Source: Pseudokordiimonas caeni
GTDB taxonomy: Bacteria > Pseudomonadota > Alphaproteobacteria > Sphingomonadales > Kordiimonadaceae
Length of the DNA: 64,000 nt
Direction of reading: 5' to 3'
Assembly: GCF_026719705.1 (NCBI RefSeq)
Contig: NZ_JAPPRR010000002.1
Span: forward strand, 373,091 to 437,090
Under the pieces are notes generated by a model. The model saw only the letters and a program-made list of their open reading frames with translations, ran no database searches and had not been told where the DNA came from. The position numbers were made by a program, and so were the translations under genes. Below are positions 9,418-18,131 of this stretch, piece by piece (the first letter of the stretch is position 1; each line of letters opens with the position of its first letter).

Positions 9418-10158
9418 ATGCCGAACTTGAAGGTCGATACGTCCCCGGGTTTGACCATATTGGTTGTGGATGACGACCGGGAAATCCGCGAACTCTTGAT
9501 CCAGCTTCTGTCCGGCGAAGGATACAATCCGGTCGCCGCCGAGGGAGGCGAGGAGATGTTCGCCCAGCTTGCATCCATCCGTGTCGACCTGATCCTTCTG
9601 GACGTCATGCTCTCCGGTCGTGACGGGTTCGAGCTTTGCCGCCAGTTGCGCGCCGATCCCGCCATGCCCCCGATCATCATGGTGACCGCCAAGGACGACG
9701 AGATCGACCGCGTGGTGGGCCTCGAGCTCGGTGCCGACGACTATATCGTCAAGCCTTTCGCCAAGCGCGAGTTGCTCGCCCGTATCAAGGCGGTGATGCG
9801 CCGCGCCAAGCAGGTGCAGTTTCTATCGCCCCGCTCGCCCGGCGTGATCCGATTTGCGGGCTGGCAATTCCACCCGACCCGCATGGAGCTCGTGGATCCC
9901 GACGACACGGTGATTCCGCTGTCGCAAAGCGAGACCGACCTTCTTCTGGTGTTCGTCCAGCACCCGCAAATCCCGCTGTCGCGCGAGCGGCTTCTGGACC
10001 TGACAAAGGGCCGCCACAGCACACCCTTCGATCGCAGCATCGATACGCATGTCAGCCGCTTGCGCCGCAAACTGCGCGACAGCGCCCGGCATCCTGAAAT
10101 CATCAAGACGGCCTGGGGCGCAGGCTATGTTTTCACCAAATCGCTTGAACTCGGATGA
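9418..10158 (+). CDS. OmpR-family response regulator
   Basis: A 246-residue two-component regulator. The receiver domain (residues about 12-128) has the acidic pocket VVDDDRE, the phosphorylation site D62 in LILLDVM, the switch threonine in VTAKDD, and the lysine in VKPF. A winged-helix DNA-binding domain follows (about 145-242) with SLSRERLLDLTKGR-type and IDTHVSRLRRKL elements. The ATG has AGGAG two bases before CC. The partner kinase follows with a 4-base overlap. It lies divergent from the Rap1a-like/antiporter operon, so that operon is a possible target, but no evidence shows this. Confidence 0.93.
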   Translation: MPNLKVDTSPGLTILVVDDDREIRELLIQLLSGEGYNPVAAEGGEEMFAQLASIRVDLILLDVMLSGRDGFELCRQLRADPAMPPIIMVTAKDDEIDRVVGLELGADDYIVKPFAKRELLARIKAVMRRAKQVQFLSPRSPGVIRFAGWQFHPTRMELVDPDDTVIPLSQSETDLLLVFVQHPQIPLSRERLLDLTKGRHSTPFDRSIDTHVSRLRRKLRDSARHPEIIKTAWGAGYVFTKSLELG

Positions 10159-11495
10159 AATCGTGGGTCCCGACAACGCTGAAGGCACAGGCGCTGGTGA
10201 TTGTGACTGCCGCCTTCCTTGTCTCGCATGTCGTCAGCCTGCTTCTTTATGAAAGCGACCGTACGGAAACGGTGATCCTGACCGAAGCGGCCGATCTGGC
10301 GGCGCGGATTGCCGGTATTGTCGACCTGACACAAAGTTTGCCGGATGCGGACCGCGCCCGGATCCTGGCCGCCGCGCAGACACAATTCCTGTCGCTGACC
10401 GATATAGAGCCTGCCAACGATGCCTGCCGCGAAAATGCCTTTGCCGAACGGATGCACGAGGAACTTTCCAGCTATTTCTCGACCGTGCCGGGCCTTGACG
10501 CCGATGTCTGCGTCCGCAGCATGGAAGAACTGCGCCTGCTGCCGGGGCCAAACGGCGAAGGTTTCGACGTGCTTGTCACCATCCGCTTTCAGGATGGCAG
10601 CCAGTCGGTTTTCCATGCCGCGCTGCCCGAAGCGCCGGCCCTGTTCAATGACCGGGTGATCGGCTACATTGTCCTGCTCGGCATCATCTTTCTGGTGATC
10701 GCCTGGTATCTGATCATCCGGATTGTCACACCGCTCGACAAATTCACCCGCGCCGCTGATGAAATGGGCCTCAATATCGATGCCCCCGCAATCCCGGAAA
10801 CCGGTACGCGCGAAGTGGTGCAGGCTGCCCGCGCCTTCAACCGGATGCAGACCCGCATCCGGCGGCTGGTGCATGGCCAGACCGAAATGATCGCCGCCAT
10901 CTCGCACGACCTGCGGTCAGCCATCACCCGGCTGCGGCTTCGGGCCGAACTTGTCGGCCAGGACGACAACCGCCGCGGCCTGATGCGGGTGATCGACGAT
11001 ATGAGCGCGATGGTGCAGGCTGCCCTTGATTATGCGCGGGGCTCGAGCCCGTCGGAGCCGATGCGCAAGACCGATATCACCGCCCTTGTCGAAAGCCTGT
11101 GTGATGACCTCGCAGACGAAGGCCAGCCGGTGACCCACTCGCTCCTTGGTGCAGATATCAACGGCAAATGCCGGCCAAGTGCCCTCCGGCGCGCGATCAG
11201 CAATGTCATCGCCAACGCGGTTAAATACGGGGGCAACGCCCATGTCTCGCTGATCGCCGACCCCGACTGGCTGGTCATCCGCGTGGAAGACACCGGCCCC
11301 GGTGTGCCGGAGGGTGAGATCGAAAAGATCGTGCAGCCCTATTACAGGGTCGAGCAGTCGCGCAACCGCAATACCGGGGGTATCGGGCTCGGCCTGCCCA
11401 TCGCCTTGAATATCGCGCATGCCCACGGCGGCGACCTTCATATCGCCAATCGATCCGAAGGCGGCCTCCGGGTCGATATCCGCCTGCCACGGTAA
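10155..11495 (+). CDS. Membrane sensor histidine kinase with HAMP domain
   Basis: A 446-residue kinase coupled to the regulator by ATGA. Hydrophobic segments at about residues 12-32 and 170-192 enclose a periplasmic domain of about 135 residues with three cysteines. A HAMP region follows, then the H-box with H251 in ISHDLRSAITRLRLR, an N-box AISNVIANAVKYGG, the ATP lid DTGPGVPEGE, and GIGLGLPIA. The H-box has Ser-Ala where the family nearly always has Thr-Pro after the arginine. That proline affects the kinase/phosphatase balance in related kinases, so the output may be biased. The stimulus is unknown. Confidence 0.92.
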   Translation: MKSWVPTTLKAQALVIVTAAFLVSHVVSLLLYESDRTETVILTEAADLAARIAGIVDLTQSLPDADRARILAAAQTQFLSLTDIEPANDACRENAFAERMHEELSSYFSTVPGLDADVCVRSMEELRLLPGPNGEGFDVLVTIRFQDGSQSVFHAALPEAPALFNDRVIGYIVLLGIIFLVIAWYLIIRIVTPLDKFTRAADEMGLNIDAPAIPETGTREVVQAARAFNRMQTRIRRLVHGQTEMIAAISHDLRSAITRLRLRAELVGQDDNRRGLMRVIDDMSAMVQAALDYARGSSPSEPMRKTDITALVESLCDDLADEGQPVTHSLLGADINGKCRPSALRRAISNVIANAVKYGGNAHVSLIADPDWLVIRVEDTGPGVPEGEIEKIVQPYYRVEQSRNRNTGGIGLGLPIALNIAHAHGGDLHIANRSEGGLRVDIRLPR

Positions 11496-11584
11496 GCCGT
11501 TTTCGCCAGTTTCCACTCGCATGGCTGCCCCCTTTATGCCAGAAAGCTTCTATATTCAGACTTCTGCCGTTACGGGGTGCTTCC

Positions 11585-12199
11585 ATGACCATCCATATCC
11601 ACCAGAATGACCTGCCCGATGGCGTCGACTTCGGATCGTCTGTCGCGATCGACAGCGAGACGATGGGCCTTATTCCGGCGCGGGACAGGCTGTGCGTGGT
11701 GCAGCTTTCCGCAGGCGACGGCAACGCGCATCTCGTGAAATTCGATGGCAAGGACTATAGCGCGCCGAACCTGAAGAAGCTTCTGGCGGACCCCGCGGTC
11801 CTCAAGATCTTCCATTTCGGGCGCTTTGATATTGCCGTGATGAGCCAGTATCTGGGCGTGGAAACCGCGCCCGTCTATTGCACCAAGATCGCCTCGAAAC
11901 TGGTCCGCACCTATACCGACCGCCACGGCCTGAAGGAGCTTGCCCGCGAGCTTCTGGGGGTGGATATGGACAAGGCCCAGCAATCGAGCGACTGGGGAGC
12001 GGACACCCTGACCGACGCGCAGGCCGCCTATGCGGCGTCCGATGTGCTGTATCTGCACCGGATGAAGGAAAAGCTTGATATGATGCTTGTGCGCGAGGGC
12101 CGCATGGCTGAAGCGCAGGCCGCGTTCGATTTCCTGCCCGTACGGGCCCGGCTCGACCTGATGGGGTTCGAGCCGATGGACATTTTCTCCCACGCCTGA
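11585..12199 (+). CDS. Small RNase D-like 3'-5' exonuclease
   Basis: A 204-residue DEDD exonuclease domain without the HRDC domains of full RNase D. Visible acidic motifs are AIDSETMGL near residue 23, FHFGRFDIAVM near residue 80, and the late YAASDVLYLHRM with the tyrosine and aspartate of the DEDDy type. It probably trims the 3' ends of structured RNAs. It sits upstream of lptC, a usual alphaproteobacterial neighbourhood, and probably forms an operon with the export genes since only 15 bases separate them. Confidence 0.88.
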   Translation: MTIHIHQNDLPDGVDFGSSVAIDSETMGLIPARDRLCVVQLSAGDGNAHLVKFDGKDYSAPNLKKLLADPAVLKIFHFGRFDIAVMSQYLGVETAPVYCTKIASKLVRTYTDRHGLKELARELLGVDMDKAQQSSDWGADTLTDAQAAYAASDVLYLHRMKEKLDMMLVREGRMAEAQAAFDFLPVRARLDLMGFEPMDIFSHA

Positions 12200-12214
12200 G
12201 GACCGAGCTTTCCG

Positions 12215-12916
12215 ATGACCGGCAGCGACCATTTCAGCACGCCAGAGACCGCCCACGCCGTGGGCCGGGCGGCGCTGCTGCCGAAACGCGGCCGCAAGGT
12301 GGACGGCGCCGGATGGGACCGCTTCATCGGCTTCATGCGCATCGCCCTGCCCGCCATCGCGCTCGTCCTCGGTGGACTGACGCTGTTCTGGCCCTTCATC
12401 AACAGCCAGGAAGTGAGCTTCACCCTGTCCAAGGAAGAAGTGAGCGAAGGCGACGGCACCGTCCGCATGACAAACCTGAACTACACCGGCACCGACAAGG
12501 TGAACCGGCTTTTCAATATCCATGCCGCATCGGGCGTGCAGGAAGACCCGACCGCCCCGCGCGTGCGGCTTTCCGACATCCGCGCCGAAATGGATATCGA
12601 GCCCTTCACCCCGGCAGTCGTCACCGCCCGCACCGGCATCTACCGGCTGAAGGACGGCACGCTTTCCCTGATCGGTGGTGTGACGGTGCGTGTCGGCGCC
12701 GACTATGACCTGAGGATGGCCGGGGCCGAGGTGGACCTGCGCGAACGCCGCGCCACCGGCCAAGGGGATATCCAGGGCAAGTCACCACTCGGCACGCTTG
12801 ATGCTGAACGTGTTGAATTGCTGGTTGACGAGCAGACGGCGATTTTCGATGGTGGCGTCAGCTTCCATATCGTGCCGAAACGCACCGCCCGAACGAACGA
12901 GAGCGCCAAGAAATGA
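12215..12916 (+). CDS. lptC: LPS export periplasmic protein LptC
   Basis: A 233-residue protein with a cytoplasmic N-terminus of about 40 residues, one membrane anchor near residues 43-63, and a periplasmic beta-rich LptC domain. The domain call rests on the pattern around YTGTDKVNRLFNIHA and GVTVRVGADYDL, on length, and on its place directly before lptA with an ATGA overlap. LptC hands lipopolysaccharide from the LptBFG transporter to LptA. LptF and LptG are not in the window. Confidence 0.85.
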   Translation: MTGSDHFSTPETAHAVGRAALLPKRGRKVDGAGWDRFIGFMRIALPAIALVLGGLTLFWPFINSQEVSFTLSKEEVSEGDGTVRMTNLNYTGTDKVNRLFNIHAASGVQEDPTAPRVRLSDIRAEMDIEPFTPAVVTARTGIYRLKDGTLSLIGGVTVRVGADYDLRMAGAEVDLRERRATGQGDIQGKSPLGTLDAERVELLVDEQTAIFDGGVSFHIVPKRTARTNESAKK

Positions 12917-13437
12917 TGCGAATCCGCCACGCCCTGATTGCTGCCCTGCTGCCGCTTGCCAGTGCCCTGAGCGCAGCTGCAGCCGAACCCGCCCTCAAAG
13001 GCCACGACACAGAACAGCCCATCGACATCACTGCCGAGCGGCTGGAAGTGCGCCAGCGCGACGGCCGCGCCGAGTTCAAGGGTGCGGTGCGGGTGGTGCA
13101 AGGCGGCATGACGCTCACCGCTGACAGCCTTGTCGTTTACTATGCCGGCGACATTGCCGGCGGTTCGCCCTCGATCAGCCGGCTGGACTCGTCCGGCAAG
13201 GTCTCGCTTTCGTCCGAAAGCGAAGCCGTGACCGGCGACTGGGCGATCTATGACGTGGAAAAACGGCTGGTCACCATGGGCGGCAATGTGGTGCTGACCC
13301 GCGGGTCGAGCCGCCTTGCTGGCGAACGGCTGGAGCTTGACCTTGTCAGCGGCCTGACCCGCCTTGACGGCGCAGCCGCCGACGATGGCCGGGTGCGTGG
13401 CAGGTTCACCTTGCCCGAGAAACAGCCCGAAAGCTAA
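12913..13437 (+). CDS. lptA: LPS transport periplasmic protein LptA
   Basis: A 174-residue protein with a signal peptide (residues about 1-24) and an OstA-like beta-jellyroll domain. Family signs are PIDITAERLEVRQRDGRAEF near the mature N-terminus, VVQGGMTLTADSLVVYY, and GNVVLTRGSSRLAGERLELDL. It forms the periplasmic bridge for lipopolysaccharide between LptC and the outer-membrane LptD. Its start overlaps lptC; lptB follows after 174 bases rather than directly. Confidence 0.9.
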   Translation: MMRIRHALIAALLPLASALSAAAAEPALKGHDTEQPIDITAERLEVRQRDGRAEFKGAVRVVQGGMTLTADSLVVYYAGDIAGGSPSISRLDSSGKVSLSSESEAVTGDWAIYDVEKRLVTMGGNVVLTRGSSRLAGERLELDLVSGLTRLDGAAADDGRVRGRFTLPEKQPES

Positions 13438-13611
13438 GGCTGCCGCACTTTCCCGCTTTCCTCTGGAACTCCCATCCCGAACGTGCTTAACATGGCCTTC
13501 GGGGCAGGCTACATGCACAAATTGAGCCAATTAGCCATTCCTTAACCGGAAGGTCCCACCATAAGGGCGACGACCGCCCATAAGTCGCGAGCCGCGAGGG
13601 ATACGAAGACG

Positions 13612-14388
13612 ATGACGACCGAGACCAAGCCCGCAGAAAAAGGCGCAAACGGCATGGCAGGCGGCCAGGCCGGGCTTGAAGTACGCGCGATCGGCAAGGC
13701 CTATGGCAACCGGACGATCCTGAAGGACGTGTCGCTGAGCCTGAGGCGCGGCGAGGTTGTCGGGCTTCTGGGGCCGAACGGCGCTGGCAAGACCACCTGT
13801 TTCTATTCGATCACCGGCCTCATTGCGCCCGACCACGGTGCCATCCTTCTGGACGGGGTCGATATCACGCGTTTGCCAATGTATCGCCGCGCCCGGCTCG
13901 GGATCGGTTATCTGCCGCAGGAAACGTCCATTTTCCGGGGCATGACGGTGGCCGACAATATCCGCGCCGTGCTCGAGGTTTCGGAAAGCGACAAGGCAGT
14001 CCGCGAAGCGATGCTTGATGAGCTTCTTTCCGAATTTTCAATCGGCCACCTTCGTGAGACGCCTGCTCTTGCCTTGTCGGGCGGGGAACGCCGCCGCTGC
14101 GAAATCGCACGGGCACTGGCAGCGCGCCCGAGCTTCGTGCTGCTCGATGAACCCTTCGCCGGCATCGATCCCATCGCCATTGCAGACATCCGGCACCTGA
14201 CCGTGCATCTGAAGGATCGTGGCATCGGCGTGCTGATCACCGACCACAATGTCCGCGAAACGCTCGATATCATCGACCGCGCCTATATCATTTACGATGG
14301 CCATGTGCTCTTCGAAGGTGACGCCGAGGCCGTGCTGAAGGACCCCGATGTCCGCCGCGTCTATCTCGGCGAAGGCTTCAGCCTCTAG
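13612..14388 (+). CDS. lptB: LPS export ABC transporter ATP-binding protein LptB
   Basis: A 258-residue ATPase with Walker A GPNGAGKTTCF, the Q-loop YLPQETSIFRG, signature ALSGGERRR, Walker B FVLLDEPFAGIDP and the switch histidine in TDHNVRET. The N-terminal extension of about 20 residues is charged. It powers extraction of lipopolysaccharide from the inner membrane. The 174-base gap before it has a weak GGGCG/CGCCC hairpin at 13565-13579 and may hold a second promoter. RpoN follows after 11 bases with AGGAG covering the junction. Confidence 0.95.
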   Translation: MTTETKPAEKGANGMAGGQAGLEVRAIGKAYGNRTILKDVSLSLRRGEVVGLLGPNGAGKTTCFYSITGLIAPDHGAILLDGVDITRLPMYRRARLGIGYLPQETSIFRGMTVADNIRAVLEVSESDKAVREAMLDELLSEFSIGHLRETPALALSGGERRRCEIARALAARPSFVLLDEPFAGIDPIAIADIRHLTVHLKDRGIGVLITDHNVRETLDIIDRAYIIYDGHVLFEGDAEAVLKDPDVRRVYLGEGFSL

Positions 14389-14399
14389 GAGCGGACGCA

Positions 14400-16007
14400 A
14401 TGGCCCTCACCCCACGGCTCGATCTCAGGCAAAGCCAGCAGCTGGTGATGACACCCCAGCTGCAGCAGGCGATCAAGCTGTTGCAGCTGTCGAACCTCGA
14501 GCTTGGCGAATTTGTCGAGCAGGAGGTGGAGCGCAATCCGATCCTCGAGATCGGTGAGCCGAGCGGCGACGTACCGGGCGAGATGGAAACCGGCGAAGGC
14601 GGCGGCACGGCAAGCGACGAGGACTTGCGCGACTATAGTGACGACACCTTCCGCGACGGAGGCGGCGATTATGGCGACGCCAATGAAGGCGGCCTCATTG
14701 CCACCGACCGCGGGCTGGAGACCGGGATCGACAATACCGCAGGCGCCGATTCCGCGCTTGATGCCGATTACAGCGACAATGTCTTCAACGGCGACGCGGT
14801 AAGCGACCGGGTATCCGCCGCGAGCGAGGCGCCCTCAGGCCTTTCCTATGACGGCGCCGGTGCGGTGCGCGGCGCGGGCGGGGTCGGCGACGACCGCGGC
14901 CTTGACCAGACGCTTGAGGCCGGACAGTCCCTGCATGACTATCTGACCCACCAGATGCTGGTGGCAGTACATGCGCCGGCCGACCGGATGCTGGCAGCCC
15001 ACCTGATCGATCTCGTCAATGAAGCTGGCTATATCGATGCTGCCGAGGTGACAGACGCGGCCGAACGGCTGGACTGCTGCCCGGAAGACGTGGACCGTGT
15101 GCTCGGCATCCTGCAGACTTTCGAGCCCGTCGGCGTGTTCGCCCGCACACTTGGCGAATGCCTGGCGCTGCAGCTGAAGGATCTTGATCGCTTCGACCCC
15201 TGCATGCAGGCGCTCGTCGACCATCTTGATCTGCTGGCGCGGGGGGATCTCGCTGCCCTCAAGCGCATCTGCGGGGTCGATCAGGAAGACCTCTCGGACA
15301 TGATCCAGGAAATCCGGGCACTCAACCCCAAGCCCGGTTTCGCCTTCGGGCACGAAAATGTGCAGGCCGTGGTGCCGGACATTTTTGTGAACAAGGCGAA
15401 AACGGGTGAATGGGTGGTGGAGCTGAACAGCGACACCCTGCCCCGCGTGCTGGTCAATTCCAGCTACGTGGCCGAACTCACCGAAACCGCATCGGGCGAG
15501 AGGGAGGCCAAAGCCTTCATCTCCGAATGCGTGTCGAACGCCAACTGGCTCGTCAAGGCGCTCGACCAGCGCGCCCGCACCATCCTGAAGGTGGCGACCG
15601 CGCTTGTGAAAAAGCAGGATATGTTTTTCGAATATGGCGTGCGCTACCTGAAGCCGCTGACCTTGAAGGACATCGCTGACGAGATCGACATGCACGAAAG
15701 CACGGTCTCGCGCGTGACCAGCAACAAGTTCCTTGCCTGCCCGCGCGGCCTTTTCGAGCTGAAATATTTCTTCACCTCGTCGATATCCGCCACCGCGGGC
15801 GGCGACAGCCACTCGGCGGAATCGGTGAAATTCCGGATCAAGGAACTGATCGACGCCGAAGACCCGAAGAAGATCCTTTCCGACGACACGATCGTCGACA
15901 TCATGAAGCGCGAGGGCGTCGATATCGCCCGCCGTACGGTCGCCAAATACCGCGAGGCAATGAAGATTCCGTCCTCCGTCCAGCGCCGCCGCCTGAAGTC
16001 GATCTGA
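14400..16007 (+). CDS. rpoN: RNA polymerase sigma-54 factor
   Basis: A 535-residue sigma-54. Region I is the glutamine/leucine-rich N-terminus with SQQLVMTPQLQQAIKLLQ. Region II is a long acidic, glycine-rich linker at about residues 55-165, longer than in enterobacteria. The core-binding domain follows, then the helix-turn-helix near DIADEIDMHESTVSRVTSNK and the RpoN box ARRTVAKYRE close to the C-terminus. It directs transcription from -24/-12 promoters and needs activators such as the response regulator at 21849-23237 in this window. Confidence 0.97.
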   Translation: MALTPRLDLRQSQQLVMTPQLQQAIKLLQLSNLELGEFVEQEVERNPILEIGEPSGDVPGEMETGEGGGTASDEDLRDYSDDTFRDGGGDYGDANEGGLIATDRGLETGIDNTAGADSALDADYSDNVFNGDAVSDRVSAASEAPSGLSYDGAGAVRGAGGVGDDRGLDQTLEAGQSLHDYLTHQMLVAVHAPADRMLAAHLIDLVNEAGYIDAAEVTDAAERLDCCPEDVDRVLGILQTFEPVGVFARTLGECLALQLKDLDRFDPCMQALVDHLDLLARGDLAALKRICGVDQEDLSDMIQEIRALNPKPGFAFGHENVQAVVPDIFVNKAKTGEWVVELNSDTLPRVLVNSSYVAELTETASGEREAKAFISECVSNANWLVKALDQRARTILKVATALVKKQDMFFEYGVRYLKPLTLKDIADEIDMHESTVSRVTSNKFLACPRGLFELKYFFTSSISATAGGDSHSAESVKFRIKELIDAEDPKKILSDDTIVDIMKREGVDIARRTVAKYREAMKIPSSVQRRRLKSI

Positions 16008-16153
16008 CAAAATCCGCCGATTTCGCTGAGTCGCAACCGCGCCTGTCACAATTCCTTCATCAGGGCCTCTCCGGACCCTTGATTTTTCAGCAACTTGCCA
16101 CACGTTTAAAGAGACAGGCGACATGCAGCCAAACTTCTTGCTAGGCTTGAAGG

Positions 16154-16275
16154 GACAGCTGCAACGGCTGTCTTGTCGGGCCTATATGGCCCCAGATGAA
16201 GGAGATAGCGGGCGGAAGACCGCCTCTGCCGGTCTTCCCGGTCCCGTGACCGACGACAAGCGGCCTCACCGGCCG
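16154..16275 (+). promoter_or_regulatory. Array of five hairpins in the leader of the hibernation factor gene
   Basis: Between rpoN and hpf lie 291 bases. In the last 150 there are five short hairpins in a row, all ending before the start codon: 16154-16172 (GACAGC/GCTGTC), 16178-16192 (GGGCC/GGCCC), 16214-16238 (GGAAGACCG/CGGTCTTCC), 16239-16252 (CGGTC/GACCG) and 16261-16275 (CGGCC/GGCCG). None is followed by a T-run, so they are not simple terminators. AAAGGA at 16281 follows as ribosome binding site. A 63-codon frame (16123-16314) runs through them and overlaps the hpf start; it could be a leader peptide but may be chance. The first 115 bases show nothing clear. Confidence 0.5.
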
Positions 16276-16298
16276 TGTAGAAAGGATGATTGGCTCCT

Positions 16299-16895
16299 AT
16301 GGATATCAATGTAACCGGACGGAAAATGAATGTGGGCGAAGCTCTGACAACCCACGTCACCGACAGGCTTCAGGCCATTACTGAGAAGTATTTCACCCGG
16401 TCGATCGATGCATCGGCGACATTCCATAAAGAAGGACACCTCACCCGCGCCGACATTTCGTTGCATGCCAATCAGGGTATCAATATGCAGGCCCGCGCCG
16501 AGACGGACGATCCCTACGCCGCTTTCGAGCTCGCAGCCGACAAGATCGAAAAACAGTTGCGTCGCTACAAACGTCGCCTTAAGAACCACCACGCCATGAC
16601 AGGCCGCGAAGAAATGATGTTCGAGCCTGTCAGGAACACCGTGCTAGCCCCGCATGCAGATGAAGAGGGCGATGCTGACGGTGCGACGGTGAACGGGGCT
16701 GATCATCAGCCCGTGATCATCGCAGAAGCCAACGTGGAAATTCCGCGGGTTACAGTAAGCGATGCCGTGATGCTGATGGACTTGTCGGATTCGAACGCCT
16801 TCATGTTCAGGAACACGAAGAGCGATACGCTCGACGTTGTTTATCGCCGCGGCGATGGCAATATCGGCTGGATCAGTCCGGGTGCGCGAGACTAA
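16299..16895 (+). CDS. hpf: Ribosome hibernation-promoting factor, long form
   Basis: A 198-residue long-type HPF. The N-terminal S30AE domain (residues about 1-100) begins MDINVTGRKMNVGEAL and ends with a basic RRYKRRLKNH. The C-terminal domain (about 140-196) has VMLMDLSDSNAFMFRNTKSD, the dimerising part that joins two 30S subunits into 100S particles. I use the ATG at 16299, which fits the family start; a TTG at 16290 is also in frame. The rpoN-hpf-ptsN order is conserved in proteobacteria. The hairpin-rich leader suggests post-transcriptional control. Confidence 0.94.
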   Translation: MDINVTGRKMNVGEALTTHVTDRLQAITEKYFTRSIDASATFHKEGHLTRADISLHANQGINMQARAETDDPYAAFELAADKIEKQLRRYKRRLKNHHAMTGREEMMFEPVRNTVLAPHADEEGDADGATVNGADHQPVIIAEANVEIPRVTVSDAVMLMDLSDSNAFMFRNTKSDTLDVVYRRGDGNIGWISPGARD

Positions 16896-16945
16896 AGGGT
16901 CTTGCACAGGCACCCCTGACTGATCGATAATGAACCTATTGATCC

Positions 16946-16968
16946 CCGGACCCCGGATCGGGGTCCGG
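16946..16968 (+). promoter_or_regulatory. Perfect hairpin just upstream of ptsN
   Basis: CCGGACCCC (16946-16954) and GGGGTCCGG (16960-16968) form a nine-base-pair stem with a five-base loop, ending a few bases before the ptsN ribosome binding site GAGAGG. No T-run follows, so it is more likely an RNA-processing or translation-tuning element than a terminator. Confidence 0.45.
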
Positions 16969-16983
16969 CCGAGAGGTAGCCTT

Positions 16984-17445
16984 ATGGAGATCGAAGATCT
17001 TCTGAACCCGGATAATGTCCTTGCGGGCTTCCGGGCATCGAGCAAGAAACAGGCGCTTCAGGCCCTATCCCGCCATCTGGCGGAAAAGGTGGGCGTGGAC
17101 TGCCGCGATGCCTTTGACGGGCTGATGGAACGCGAGCGCCTCGGTTCCACCGGTGTGGGGCATGGCGTGGCCATTCCGCACGCGCGCCTGAAGGGTCTTG
17201 ACCGCATCGTCGGCCTTTTCGCCCAGCTTGCTGAACCCATCCCGTTCGATTCGGTGGATGACCAGCCGGTCGACCTCATTTTCATGCTGCTGGTGCCGGA
17301 AGAAGCCGGCGCCGATCACCTGAAGGCGCTCGCCAAGGTGTCGCGCCTGTTGCGGGATGACCGCATGTGCGAAAAGCTGCGGGCCACGCACAAGGCGCCT
17401 GCCTTGTTCGCCATGCTCAGCCAGCCGGCATCGAACGCCGCCTGA
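16984..17445 (+). CDS. ptsN: Nitrogen-regulatory phosphotransferase protein EIIA-Ntr
   Basis: A 153-residue PTS EIIA domain of the fructose/mannitol type. The phosphorylated histidine lies in GVAIPHARLKGLDRIVGLF near residue 66. The ATG at 16984 is preceded by GAGAGG; an upstream in-frame start at 16930 runs through the hairpin and is unlikely. PtsN is the end of the nitrogen PTS (PtsP-NPr-PtsN) and regulates potassium transport, kinases and cell-envelope functions by its phosphorylation state. It follows rpoN and hpf as in many proteobacteria. Confidence 0.94.
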   Translation: MEIEDLLNPDNVLAGFRASSKKQALQALSRHLAEKVGVDCRDAFDGLMERERLGSTGVGHGVAIPHARLKGLDRIVGLFAQLAEPIPFDSVDDQPVDLIFMLLVPEEAGADHLKALAKVSRLLRDDRMCEKLRATHKAPALFAMLSQPASNAA

Positions 17446-17456
17446 ATCAGGCGGCG
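17436..17456. terminator. Hairpin over the ptsN stop codon, possible bidirectional terminator
   Basis: CGCCGCCTG (17436-17444) and CAGGCGGCG (17448-17456) form a nine-base-pair stem with a three-base loop, between two convergent genes. There is no strong T-run on either side, so it would be a weak or Rho-assisted stop. Confidence 0.35.
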
Positions 17457-17471
17457 CTCCTTCCCCAAAAA

Positions 17472-18131
17472 TCAGATCCGGCCTTCGATCACCCAACTGC
17501 CATCATTCCGGCGGCAAGCGAGGTTATTGCCTACAAGCGAATAGCCGGACGGTCCGTCGAACGTGAAACGGCGGCAATATTGATCCCCGCGCCACAGGGT
17601 CTCCACGGGGCGCATGGCGAAATCATGCCGCCCGTCCGACCAGCGGACAGTGACCCCGTCCCCGGCATATTCAAGTGAATGGTCGATACAACCACGCCCG
17701 GCCTTGTCGACCGATTTGCCAATCTCACCACCCACAATCACACCGATGACCGTGCCGGCAAGGATGGCAGCAAGGCGGCTGTCCTTGTCGGATACCTTGG
17801 CACCGATGGTGGCGCCCACTGCCCCGCCCAGAATCTGGCCCATGGCTTTATAGTCACAGCGGCCATCGCGCGGCTCGAAGATCGGGGCGGCATAGCCCCA
17901 GTCCTTATATTCACCGCGCCTGTATCCATGGGCGGGCGCCCAGGGCGGCGGTCCACCCCGGAAGTTTTTGTGCTCGGCCTTATGGCCCTTATCCTTGTGC
18001 CCCTTGTCTTTCTTACCATGCGATGCTGCATGGGCGGGCGGATCGGCAAAAACGGCGGGGGCGGTCGGGGTGGCCAACACGAAAGCCGCCGACAGGGCAA
18101 GCGAGCGGGCAAAGTTGGATTGAAGCGTCAT
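17472..18131 (-). CDS. Secreted glycine-zipper protein (17-kDa surface antigen type)
   Basis: A 219-residue protein with a signal peptide (residues about 1-28), a histidine/lysine-rich stretch GKKDKGHKDKGHKAEHK, a tyrosine/proline segment, and a glycine-zipper region GQILGGAVGATIGAKV...GTVIGVIVGGEIGKSVD. The C-terminal part is like the tail of rickettsial 17-kDa antigen family proteins. The ATG at 18131 has AGGCAGG upstream. It is probably an envelope protein whose zipper inserts in or packs on a membrane; the lysine/histidine run could bind metal or polyanions. Exact role unknown. Confidence 0.75.
   Translation of the reverse strand: MTLQSNFARSLALSAAFVLATPTAPAVFADPPAHAASHGKKDKGHKDKGHKAEHKNFRGGPPPWAPAHGYRRGEYKDWGYAAPIFEPRDGRCDYKAMGQILGGAVGATIGAKVSDKDSRLAAILAGTVIGVIVGGEIGKSVDKAGRGCIDHSLEYAGDGVTVRWSDGRHDFAMRPVETLWRGDQYCRRFTFDGPSGYSLVGNNLACRRNDGSWVIEGRI

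Noticed and set aside
16123-16314. 63-codon gene upstream of hpf
   Set aside because: Weak ribosome binding site, no family, composition like random sequence, overlaps the hpf start. Mentioned only as a possible leader peptide.
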